Assembly (NCBI GenBank): GCA_026390675.1
Contig: JAPLFM010000175.1
Location: forward strand, 1 to 42,998
From: Candidatus Kapaibacterium sp.
Lineage (GTDB): Bacteria > Bacteroidota > Ignavibacteria > Kapaibacteriales > UBA2268
Reading direction: 5' to 3'
DNA length: 42,998 nucleotides
Part shown: in pieces, positions 29,645-38,279 of the stretch
Numbering within the stretch: the first letter of the stretch is position 1
Layout: each line of letters begins with the position of its first letter
Position numbers and translations under genes: made by a program
Notes under the pieces: generated by a model
Seen by the model: only the letters and a program-made list of their open reading frames with translations
The model's database searches: none
What the model was told of the DNA's origin: nothing

Positions 29645-29876
29645 TTGGCTTCTCCCTCCCCGATTTTAACTTGTTAAAATCTTTGGCGGAGGGCTGGGGT
29701 GGGGTTCTTAGCATATTACCAACTAAGCTAATCACTTCCAATAATATTTTATTTTTAACTTTCATTTATAACTTAAATTCAATTTCATTTGTTGCAATTT
29801 AACAACTTTTTGTGTAAAATCAGCATTTTTTTAAGAACCCCACCTCATTCCTGCCCCAAGGGGAGGAAGTAACCAA
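29645..29876. mobile_element. ~232-bp MITE-like element, copy 2
   Basis: Same layout as copy 1 (TTGGCTTCTCCCTCCCC ... GGGGAGGAAGTAACCAA; gattttaacttgttaaaatc; ggggtggggttctta ... ttaagaaccccacc). Confidence 0.7.
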
Positions 29877-29954
29877 CTTCTGAAATAAATTGCCATTATA
29901 ATAATTTATTTCGTTTTTCGTGTATTTGTAAAATAACAAAATCACAGAAATTAA

Positions 29955-30509
29955 ATGCAAGAAAAAACATTAACTTATGAGCAATTGATAAATCTTTTTC
30001 AAGAAGATAGAAAACAATTTCAAGAAATTAAAGAAGCTCAATTAAAAACTGATAAACAAATCAAAGAGCTAGGTATTCAAATCGGAGGTTTAGGTAATAG
30101 GTTTGGTCAATTTACTGAAGATTTGTTTTACAATTCTCTCTCTAAAATTATGAAAGAGAAATTTGGAGTTCAATTTTTTGAACCAAATAGATCGAGAGAA
30201 AAAGGTGATGCTTCAATAGAAATTGATGCCATGGGCATTGTTAATGGTAGTATAAATGCTGTATATTTAACTGAAATTAAATCAAAATATAACAAAAAAG
30301 CAATTGAACAACTTACTGTAATAATTAAAAAGTTTGATTCATTTTATCCAGAATTAAGTGATAAAAAGAAATTTGGAATAATTGCTGTGCCTCACTTAAA
30401 TGAAAATCAAGCTAATGAAATACTTAAGGCTGGTTTTTACCCAGCAACATTAAAAAATGATTTGGTTGTGATAGATACTCCTAAAAATTTCAAACCTAAA
30501 GAGTTTTAG
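29955..30509 (+). CDS. PD-(D/E)XK nuclease-like protein (DUF3782-like), paralog 2
   Basis: Near-identical start MQEKTLTYEQLINLF; IEIDAMGIVNGSINAVYLTEIKS; PELSDKKKFGIIAVP as in paralog 1. Confidence 0.75.
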   Translation: MQEKTLTYEQLINLFQEDRKQFQEIKEAQLKTDKQIKELGIQIGGLGNRFGQFTEDLFYNSLSKIMKEKFGVQFFEPNRSREKGDASIEIDAMGIVNGSINAVYLTEIKSKYNKKAIEQLTVIIKKFDSFYPELSDKKKFGIIAVPHLNENQANEILKAGFYPATLKNDLVVIDTPKNFKPKEF

Positions 30510-30790
30510 TAATTTTATTTAAATGAACTAAATCCAAATAATTATACATTTTAAAGAACTCGATGCAGATGATTTGGAGATCAAAAAGAAGCTTAAAAAA
30601 AATCGACGTAATTTGACAAAAAACGCACTTTGGAAAACTTATTTGGAAAATTTTTCCAAATTTTCTAAATGTACTCACATATACTCTAATTCCTTTTGAA
30701 AATATTTGTGATTCTAAAATCAATTTACCTCAGATCACTCTTTGGCATAAATCTTGTAAACTATATGATAAATTTACAAATTAAAAGTCA

Positions 30791-31492
30791 ATGAACGGTA
30801 AACAATTACTTACAATAATATTACTTGCATCTTTATCAATTACATTGATATTTAGTATGCTTGCTGGTATTTATAAATATAAACCAGACTGGTTAGGTTA
30901 TCCACCATTGCCTGGTGATACTGTAAAAGTGGTTAAAAAAGACACTGTCTATTTAGAGCCAACTGTACAAATTACTGAGAAGAGATTGGCTGAATTAAAT
31001 AGAGATGTTGCACAAAAACAGATTTTTCAAACTGAAAAAGATTCGCTTTATGCAAAAAACAAAAGAATAGTTGATTCCCTTAATATTTACAAGAACAAAA
31101 TTGCATTTTATTTAGATTCAATCTCAAGAGTTCAAAAAGTTTTAGGCAACACCAAAGGATTTGGAAACAATTTGCAAGACTCTATAAAAAAACTTGTTTC
31201 TAAATTTAAAGACGCTCAAGATAAGTTAAAGATAGCTGAACAAAGAGCAAGTGATCAAGAAAAGTTTATTTCAACTAAACAAGATACACTTGAGAAAAAA
31301 AGTTTTCAAGATTTTGCAAAGATATATAATAACGCTAATCCAAAAGATGTAGCGAAGATATTAGAACAATTAGATGAAAGAGATGCCGCTCACATTTTGA
31401 AGTTGATGTCAAAGAAAAAAGCTGGCAAGATTATTGAAAGTATGAAACCACAGAAGGCTGCTGCAATTCTTTTGCTAGGCGATTCTGAATAA
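30791..31492 (+). CDS. MotE/MgtE-N-domain flagellar-associated protein
   Basis: TM segment, coiled coil, then IYNNANPKDVAKILEQLDERDAAHILKLMSKKKAGKIIESMKPQKAAAIL. Confidence 0.75.
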   Translation: MNGKQLLTIILLASLSITLIFSMLAGIYKYKPDWLGYPPLPGDTVKVVKKDTVYLEPTVQITEKRLAELNRDVAQKQIFQTEKDSLYAKNKRIVDSLNIYKNKIAFYLDSISRVQKVLGNTKGFGNNLQDSIKKLVSKFKDAQDKLKIAEQRASDQEKFISTKQDTLEKKSFQDFAKIYNNANPKDVAKILEQLDERDAAHILKLMSKKKAGKIIESMKPQKAAAILLLGDSE

Positions 31493-31527
31493 AAAAATGG
31501 ACAGGATGTCCCATAAATATATAATAT

Positions 31528-33486
31528 GTGCAGGAAGCACCAAATATGATAGATTTAGCCAAAAATAAAGCTTCTCAATCAAAAGATGTTTTTGAAAGTT
31601 TAAATAAATTCAATAATATCCAAAAAGATACAGGAAGTAAAAACAAAGATGATTACTCGTTTTCCTCTTTAATTACGTTATCTGATAAGAACTTACAGAA
31701 GCTTAAAGGTAAATTTAAAGAAGAAAATGTTAGTATCAATTCGCCATTCGAAGAAGTTCCTTTTGAAAACTTCAAATCATTTATTAATGGTTTGCTTTCA
31801 GCTGGCGACTTAGATAATACAAACTTTGATACTGCTTTTAATACAAGTAATAATAGTACTCAATTTGGTTTTTTAGCAAACGATATGGCTAAAAATATTG
31901 ACCAATTGGAGAATATTAAACAAAAAATTAGTGAATTTGGATCTGGTCAAATCATTTCATTTGATGATTTATCAATTGGAGATTTAAAAACTTTAGAAGC
32001 AAATAATATAACACTTAATTTGAAACCTAAGACAAATGGGTTAGAAAAAGCAGATTTAAATTTAGATAATCTTAATATTAAAGATTTACTTATTAAGTCA
32101 AATGAAGGAAATAATTTATTAAGCAAAGAAGATATAAACCTTCTAAAGAATGTTTCTGACAAACTTAATCTTTCTGAAAAACTTAGTATTAAAGATTTAA
32201 TTGTAAAATCAAATGAATTAAGTGATTTAATCAGTAAAGAAGATATAAACTTTCTAAAAAAAGTATCTGACAAACTTAATCTTGAAGAATCAAACTTTGA
32301 TGATTTAACATTGGACAGCTCTAAAATGGGTGATACTTTAATTTTGGAAAATCAAACTTTAGGATTAAACAATAATGTATCTTCAACAATAAATATTTTA
32401 GATAATTTGTCAAAAGTTGATTTTAATAAAATTGAAATTAACCTTACAAATTCAAACACTATATCAGATTTAAAAGGAAACAAAGTAACTTTATCTGACA
32501 AAACAATTAGTGCTATTGATAGTTTGGATGAATTTGTGAACGAAGAAACAGCAAGTAACAAATCTGTTGGATTTAATAATAGTAGTTCAGATAATAGCAT
32601 CAAGCCAATTACAAATACTAAAACTAATAAACTTTCAGACATAGTAATGTTTAAAGATGCATATATTAAAATTGAAAAGAACACTAAGCACACAAATCAA
32701 GATATTCAACCTCAACAGATTTATACGAATGACGGTTTAAAACTTAACAACTTTTTGATTAATCAAAATGTTAAAATAAATGACAAAACAACAAGTGATA
32801 ACAATTTTATTTTTAATGATACAGGCAATGAAATTGTTTCACAACATTTCGAATTACAAAAAGAAACAAATTTAGAAAATGATTCCAATGGCAAGAGTAA
32901 TAACTTCTTTGACTTCTCTAAAAAGGAAACATTGGTTGAAGATAATATATTAAAAACTCAAGTAGATTTAGTAGGACAATCAAAATTTAAAACTGAGTTT
33001 TTCAAAGCAGAAATGAAAGAAATTCCTGCTCGCTCATTTTCAAATGTTAATCCTAATGAGATTAATGCTCCAATTTTGAAAACCATCAACGATATGCATG
33101 GTGATGGCTCAACAGTTGCAAATTTAATACTCAACCCAGCCAATCTTGGTATGATAAGAGTAGAAATAGCAATAAAAGATAATGTAGCTAAAATTAAAAT
33201 TAATGCAGAAAGCGCTGATGTAGCAAAAACAATAGAAGCTCAACTTCCAGCATTAAAAGATAAATTAGCAGAAAGTGGTATTAAAACAGACAATTTAGAT
33301 TTGAATTACAACAAAAAAGAAAGTGAAAGTAGTGATCACTTTGCACAAAATCAGCAAAATGCAAAACAAGAGGAAGGCGAAGTTAGGAAAAAATATTTAG
33401 AATTTATGAAGCGCTTAGGGGAATTAGAAAAAGGCTTTAGCGAAAAATTCGGATATGATCCTGAACCGTCGAAAATAAAAGTATGA
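31528..33486 (+). CDS. fliK: flagellar hook-length control protein FliK
   Basis: C-terminal LILNPANLGMIRVEIAIKDNVAKIKINAESADVAKTIEAQLPALKDKLAESGIKTDNLDL; followed by flgD. Confidence 0.88.
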   Translation: MQEAPNMIDLAKNKASQSKDVFESLNKFNNIQKDTGSKNKDDYSFSSLITLSDKNLQKLKGKFKEENVSINSPFEEVPFENFKSFINGLLSAGDLDNTNFDTAFNTSNNSTQFGFLANDMAKNIDQLENIKQKISEFGSGQIISFDDLSIGDLKTLEANNITLNLKPKTNGLEKADLNLDNLNIKDLLIKSNEGNNLLSKEDINLLKNVSDKLNLSEKLSIKDLIVKSNELSDLISKEDINFLKKVSDKLNLEESNFDDLTLDSSKMGDTLILENQTLGLNNNVSSTINILDNLSKVDFNKIEINLTNSNTISDLKGNKVTLSDKTISAIDSLDEFVNEETASNKSVGFNNSSSDNSIKPITNTKTNKLSDIVMFKDAYIKIEKNTKHTNQDIQPQQIYTNDGLKLNNFLINQNVKINDKTTSDNNFIFNDTGNEIVSQHFELQKETNLENDSNGKSNNFFDFSKKETLVEDNILKTQVDLVGQSKFKTEFFKAEMKEIPARSFSNVNPNEINAPILKTINDMHGDGSTVANLILNPANLGMIRVEIAIKDNVAKIKINAESADVAKTIEAQLPALKDKLAESGIKTDNLDLNYNKKESESSDHFAQNQQNAKQEEGEVRKKYLEFMKRLGELEKGFSEKFGYDPEPSKIKV

Positions 33487-33520
33487 TTTTTTTAAACAAA
33501 TTAATTTGGGGGGTAGCTAT

Positions 33521-34237
33521 ATGTCAAGTGTAGTGCCAAATAGTTTAGGGAGCATTGCAAATGCAACCACAGATTCAACCACTTCAACAGGAAGTGGTAA
33601 AAAAGCGCAAACAGCTCAAGAACAGAAGAATCAGTTCTTGATATTGCTTACGCAACAGTTGAAGTCACAAGATCCATTAAAACCTTATGACAATCAACAA
33701 TTCGCTGCTCAATTAGCGCAGTTTTCTCAACTAGAGCAACTTTCGGGTATTCGTACTTTGCTAGAAACTCAAGGGCAATCGAATTTATCGTTATCTAATA
33801 CGATAACAAATACAGCATTGCCAGGTATGCTTGGTAAAATTGCGAAAGCATATACTGAAAATATCAACTATGCTGGTGATGGTTCCAACCTTCAATTAGG
33901 TTTTTCAATTGATAAACCCGGAGAAGCTGGACTAATGTCGATTTATAATGGAGATGGTCAAGTAATTAGACATTTAAAAGTTGCTAAATCCGAATTAAGT
34001 TCCGGTGATCATAATGTTAATTGGGATGGTAAAGATGACTTTGGTAGAAATGTTCCAAAAGGTACATATACATATTTTACTGATTACCAAGACAAAAATG
34101 GTGATACTTTTAAAGGTAAAACTTTTAATTATGGTACTATAGAAGCAGTAAGATTTAAAAGTGATGGTACAATGCTTGTAATTGGAGGTTTAGAAGTACC
34201 TTTAGGCAATGTAACTGATATTTCAACTAGAAATTAA
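33521..34237 (+). CDS. flgD: flagellar hook capping protein FlgD
   Basis: QNQFLILLTQQLKSQDPLKPYDNQQFAAQLAQFSQLEQLSGI; GDHNVNWDGKDDFGRNVPKGTYTY. The ATG at 33521 with a GGGGGG-rich RBS fits better than the track start at 33506. Confidence 0.93.
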   Translation: MSSVVPNSLGSIANATTDSTTSTGSGKKAQTAQEQKNQFLILLTQQLKSQDPLKPYDNQQFAAQLAQFSQLEQLSGIRTLLETQGQSNLSLSNTITNTALPGMLGKIAKAYTENINYAGDGSNLQLGFSIDKPGEAGLMSIYNGDGQVIRHLKVAKSELSSGDHNVNWDGKDDFGRNVPKGTYTYFTDYQDKNGDTFKGKTFNYGTIEAVRFKSDGTMLVIGGLEVPLGNVTDISTRN

Positions 34238-34263
34238 TTGTTCTTATAAATTGAGAGGTAAAT

Positions 34264-34650
34264 ATGCCGGAAATTAATGGGCTAAGTGTTCCTTTTCTAC
34301 CGGCAGGTGGAGCCTCAGGATTGCAACATCGTTCAGCTTTTATTAATCAAAATCGTCAAAGTACAAAATTTGGAGATTTATTTAATCAAGAGCTGAATAA
34401 GTTAAAATTCTCAGGTCATGCTCAAAGTAGAATTGATAGCAGAGATGTTTCTATATCACCACAAGATATGGTAAGATTGGAATCAGCTGTACTTAGAGCA
34501 AAAGAAAAGGGATCAAATGAATCGCTTGTACTCATGGATGAAAAAGCATTTATTGTCAATATCCCAAATAAAACTGTTGTTACAGTTTTTAACAGGCAAA
34601 ATATGGAATCGAATGTTGTAACTAAAATAGATTCGGCTGTATTTGCGTAA
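34264..34650 (+). CDS. flagellar operon protein (TIGR02530-like)
   Basis: FSGHAQSRIDSRDVSISPQDMVRLESAVLRAKEKGSNESLVLMDEKAFIVNIPNKTVVTVF; lies between flgD and flgE. Confidence 0.8.
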   Translation: MPEINGLSVPFLPAGGASGLQHRSAFINQNRQSTKFGDLFNQELNKLKFSGHAQSRIDSRDVSISPQDMVRLESAVLRAKEKGSNESLVLMDEKAFIVNIPNKTVVTVFNRQNMESNVVTKIDSAVFA

Positions 34651-34769
34651 TTTAATTAACGGGTTGGACTCTTGTCTAGGATGGATAAGAGAGACCCAAG
34701 CATACTGAACGATTGATGTATGCTATTTTATAAATAACCTATTTCTTAATTAACCAAGGAAGGTTCAAA

Positions 34770-36101
34770 ATGGGTCTTATTAGATCTCTTACAGTTGGTG
34801 CCAGCTCAATGATAGCTCACCAAAGAAAATTTGATGTAATTTCAAATAATTTGGCAAACGCTAGTACTATTGGATACAAATCCAATAGAGCAACATTTGT
34901 TGATCAGCTAAGTCAAACATATAGAACGGGTTCAACACCAAGTACAGATACCGAAAAAGGTAGTGGTGGTGTTGATCCTATGCAATTTGGGATGGGGGTA
35001 AAAATAGGTTCAGTGCAAATGAATATGAATCAAGGTATTATCGAAAATACAGATAGACCTTTGGATATGGCATTGAATGGGGATGGATTTTTTGTTTACA
35101 AACAAAACGGCGTGCAGAAATTCTCTCGAGCTGGAGCAGTTTCGAAAGATAAAGAGGGTTACTTAGTTGATGCCAATTCAGGTTCTTTTTTGCAAGGTTA
35201 TAATGTTTTACCTGATGCAAATGGAAAACCTTCTAAAGGTAGTAACGATGAAATCAAACTAGATAGAAAAATTGCAAATTTGAGAATTGCTCCTAGTACA
35301 ATATCTCATGCGAAACAAACCACAATTGTGTCTGTAAATGGTAATCTTGATTCTGGTACAAAAGAATCTGATGGTTTAAAACCTACTTCTATTCAAATAT
35401 TTGATAATACTGGTATTGGTAGAAATATCGAAGTAAATTTTAAGAAAACCGCCAATATAAATGAATATGAGTTGAGCGCAAATCTTGATGGAAAGAGTTT
35501 ACCTATATCAGAAACCATAATTACTTTCAATGCAGATGGAACTTTGAAATCTCCTTTTAATGTTAAAATAACTGCTGCAAATCTGAATACATCTGTTGGT
35601 GGTGGTAATGTGTTTGATGCTGTTACTCCACAAGATCTTACTATTATTTTAGGTAGTTCAAATAATTCGACAAGTGATAGTATAACTCAGTTTTCTGGTG
35701 CATCTTCAGCTTCTTTAAGTACTCAAGATGGTTACAAAGCTGGTACTCTTCAAAGTTACGAAGTTGACACTAAAGGTAAAGTATTAGGATCTTTTTCTAA
35801 TGGTAGAACTGAAACTTTAGGTCAGGTTGTACTTGCAAGGTTTACGAATTCAGAAGCTTTACAGAAGCAAGGTAACAACTTTTATATTCCTTCGCCAGAT
35901 AGTGGTATTCCAAACTTTGGTACAGCTACTGAAAATTTTGCTTCAACAACTGTAATTGGTAGGTCTTTAGAGCAGTCAAATGTTGATTTGACTGAACAAT
36001 TTACTGATATGATTTCTACTCAAAGAGCTTTTGAAGCTGCTTCAAGAACTATTACTGTTAGTGATCAATTACTTACAGAAATTAATTCTATAAAGAGATA
36101 A
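34770..36101 (+). CDS. flgE: flagellar hook protein FlgE
   Basis: N-terminus MGLIRSLTVGASSMIAHQRKFDVISNNLANASTIGYKSNRATF; C-terminus LEQSNVDLTEQFTDMISTQRAFEAASRTITVSDQLLTEINSIKR. Confidence 0.92.
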   Translation: MGLIRSLTVGASSMIAHQRKFDVISNNLANASTIGYKSNRATFVDQLSQTYRTGSTPSTDTEKGSGGVDPMQFGMGVKIGSVQMNMNQGIIENTDRPLDMALNGDGFFVYKQNGVQKFSRAGAVSKDKEGYLVDANSGSFLQGYNVLPDANGKPSKGSNDEIKLDRKIANLRIAPSTISHAKQTTIVSVNGNLDSGTKESDGLKPTSIQIFDNTGIGRNIEVNFKKTANINEYELSANLDGKSLPISETIITFNADGTLKSPFNVKITAANLNTSVGGGNVFDAVTPQDLTIILGSSNNSTSDSITQFSGASSASLSTQDGYKAGTLQSYEVDTKGKVLGSFSNGRTETLGQVVLARFTNSEALQKQGNNFYIPSPDSGIPNFGTATENFASTTVIGRSLEQSNVDLTEQFTDMISTQRAFEAASRTITVSDQLLTEINSIKR

Positions 36102-36134
36102 TTTAATTATATTATTTTCTTCTTACTCCTAAAT

Positions 36135-36168
36135 AGGGCGATATTCTTTTTTAAGAAATCGCCTTTTT
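36135..36168 (+). terminator. terminator after flgE
   Basis: AGGGCGATATTCTT-ttttAAGAAATCGCCTTTTT stem with T-run. Confidence 0.75.
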
Positions 36169-36272
36169 ATGTTCAAAGTATATATTTTTTAGGTTAAATA
36201 AAAACACTTCTTTTTTATATTTTGATATAGAATTATATTTGTAATTATATAAATAACATTTTAGGATAAAAA

Positions 36273-37292
36273 ATGAAAATAAAATTAAGTTTTATCTTCA
36301 CACTTGCATTAGCACTTGTAATATTGTCTGCTTGTAATCAAGGACCCAAACCAATTGAAATCTCAAGCCTTGATAAAATTGTTGAGCCAAATTACAAATA
36401 CGAAATTAGTATTCCTAGTAATTGGCAAAATTCAAAGAGTTCAAAAAGAGTAGCCTCTTTTTCTAACAAAGAAACGTCAGAAAGATTTAGAAAATATGAT
36501 GCAACTGGATTTCCGGGAGCTAAAGTAGATTTAGAAATAGCAACTATTGACTCATCTGGTTTAGAAGGTTTGATAGCTAAAAAGAAAGCTTTCTCTGGCG
36601 AAGCTTATTCAGCACCTATACAAGTTACTATTGATGGGATTCAAGTAACAAAACTTGCTTATTCTTTCCCACTCGATGATGGTGATTTTGATGGTGAAAT
36701 GTATGTTGGTACTAAGGACAATAAAACTGCTACTATTATTAACTTTGGGACTTTTGCTGGAACAAAAGATAAATATAAAGACAAATTTGCTGAAATAATT
36801 AAATCTATTAAACTTGCAATTACACCTGAAAAGAAAGAGGACGATGTAGTAATTAATAATATTGAAGCTACTCCAGCATCAAAAACATTAAAATCAACTT
36901 CTGGAACAGGATTTAGTGTTAGTATTCCTGATAATTTCAAAACTGAAGCAGGTGGTGCAAAAGCACTTTTCTCAAAAAGGTATATTGGTGAAAGAAGAGG
37001 TGATTGTTACTTACAAGTAGATGTAATAGATTCAAAAAAATCAAACAATCTTAAAAATATCGCCGATGGTACTAAAACTGCTGTTAAAGGTGGCGAGCTA
37101 AAAGAAACAAAATTTGGTGGACAAACTGCATATTTCTTTTCATACAATCCTGCCAAAGAAGTAAATGGCAGAATTTACTTTGCTTTAAAAAATGACAATC
37201 TTTATAGATTCACAATTAATTGGTTTAAAGGCGAAGAAGCAGATTATTTGCCTGTATTTGAAGAAGTAATTAAATCATTCAATATAAAATAA
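36273..37292 (+). CDS. lipoprotein with two related domains
   Basis: Lipobox LVILSACNQG; internal similarity YEISIPSNWQNSK / FSVSIPDNFKTEA. Confidence 0.65.
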   Translation: MKIKLSFIFTLALALVILSACNQGPKPIEISSLDKIVEPNYKYEISIPSNWQNSKSSKRVASFSNKETSERFRKYDATGFPGAKVDLEIATIDSSGLEGLIAKKKAFSGEAYSAPIQVTIDGIQVTKLAYSFPLDDGDFDGEMYVGTKDNKTATIINFGTFAGTKDKYKDKFAEIIKSIKLAITPEKKEDDVVINNIEATPASKTLKSTSGTGFSVSIPDNFKTEAGGAKALFSKRYIGERRGDCYLQVDVIDSKKSNNLKNIADGTKTAVKGGELKETKFGGQTAYFFSYNPAKEVNGRIYFALKNDNLYRFTINWFKGEEADYLPVFEEVIKSFNIK

Positions 37293-37392
37293 ATTCTATC
37301 AAAAAACAGAAATTATAAAAGAGGCTTTCTAATTTAAAGAAAGTCTTTTTTATTTATTAGAATCTATTCAATAAATCTTTTAAGATATGATT

Positions 37393-37437
37393 ACAAAAAA
37401 AAGACTTTTTCAATAATTTGAAAAAGTCTTTTTTTAA
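37393..37437. terminator. bidirectional terminator between lipoprotein and rpsD
   Basis: aaaaaaaagactttttcaataatttgaaaaagtcttttttt long A/T-flanked hairpin. Confidence 0.8.
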
Positions 37438-37456
37438 AACTCAAAATATGTAATAA

Positions 37457-38059
37457 TTAACGTGAGTAGTATTCAACTACGAGTGGAATTTCTACAATTA
37501 CAGGAACTTCTTCTTTCAAAGGTACATATAAAAATTTTGCTGTAAAATCTACTTTAGATACTTCAAGATAAGCAGGAGCATTAATAGCACGAACTGATTC
37601 TTGAATAACATCCATTTTTTGACTTTTAGTTTTAATAGAAATAACATCATTAACATTTACATGATATGATGGTACATTAACTCTTTTTCCATTTACTAAT
37701 ACGTGGTTATGTCCGACAAATTGACGAGCTGCATACAAAGTACGAGCAAAACCTGCACGATATACTAAAGCATCAAGACGTGATTCTAAAATTTGAATAT
37801 ACAAATCTCCAGTATTTCCTGTCATGTGAGCTGCTTTTTTGTAATAATTAGCCATTTGACGTTCAGAGATGTTGTATTGAAATCTCAAACGTTGTTTTTC
37901 TAATAATTGTTTACCATAGTCAGATAACTTGTTTCTTCTTTTAGAAGCACCATGTTGACCAGGAGGGTAATTTTTTTTACCCATAATCTTTTTCGCTTTT
38001 GGAGTCAAATTGAGTCCAAGTTTGCGGGAGATTTTTACTTTAGGACCGTTGTAATTCAT
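37457..38059 (-). CDS. rpsD: 30S ribosomal protein S4
   Basis: YNGPKVKISRKLGLNLTPKAKK ... LESRLDALVYRAGFARTLYAARQFVGHNHVLVNGKRVNVPSYHVNVNDVISIK; lacks N-terminal zinc cysteines. Confidence 0.96.
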   Translation of the reverse strand: MNYNGPKVKISRKLGLNLTPKAKKIMGKKNYPPGQHGASKRRNKLSDYGKQLLEKQRLRFQYNISERQMANYYKKAAHMTGNTGDLYIQILESRLDALVYRAGFARTLYAARQFVGHNHVLVNGKRVNVPSYHVNVNDVISIKTKSQKMDVIQESVRAINAPAYLEVSKVDFTAKFLYVPLKEEVPVIVEIPLVVEYYSR

Positions 38060-38279
38060 TGTTCCTCAATAACAAATATATATATTTTAAATTCAATTCT
38101 AGTATTCGCAAAGAATAGGATTACAAATATAATGCAAATATTGTTTTCCACAAAAGTTTTATTGAAAATATTTAATATTTATTTCATTTTTCGTATTTTT
38201 CAAAATATAATTTCCATAAATACTAAAATTGTAATATATTATAATATTCATTTTTCTAAAATTAATTTAAGTTTTAATA

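Noticed and set aside
31947-33143. Minus-strand ORFs within fliK
   Set aside because: Shadow ORFs of repetitive low-complexity FliK sequence.
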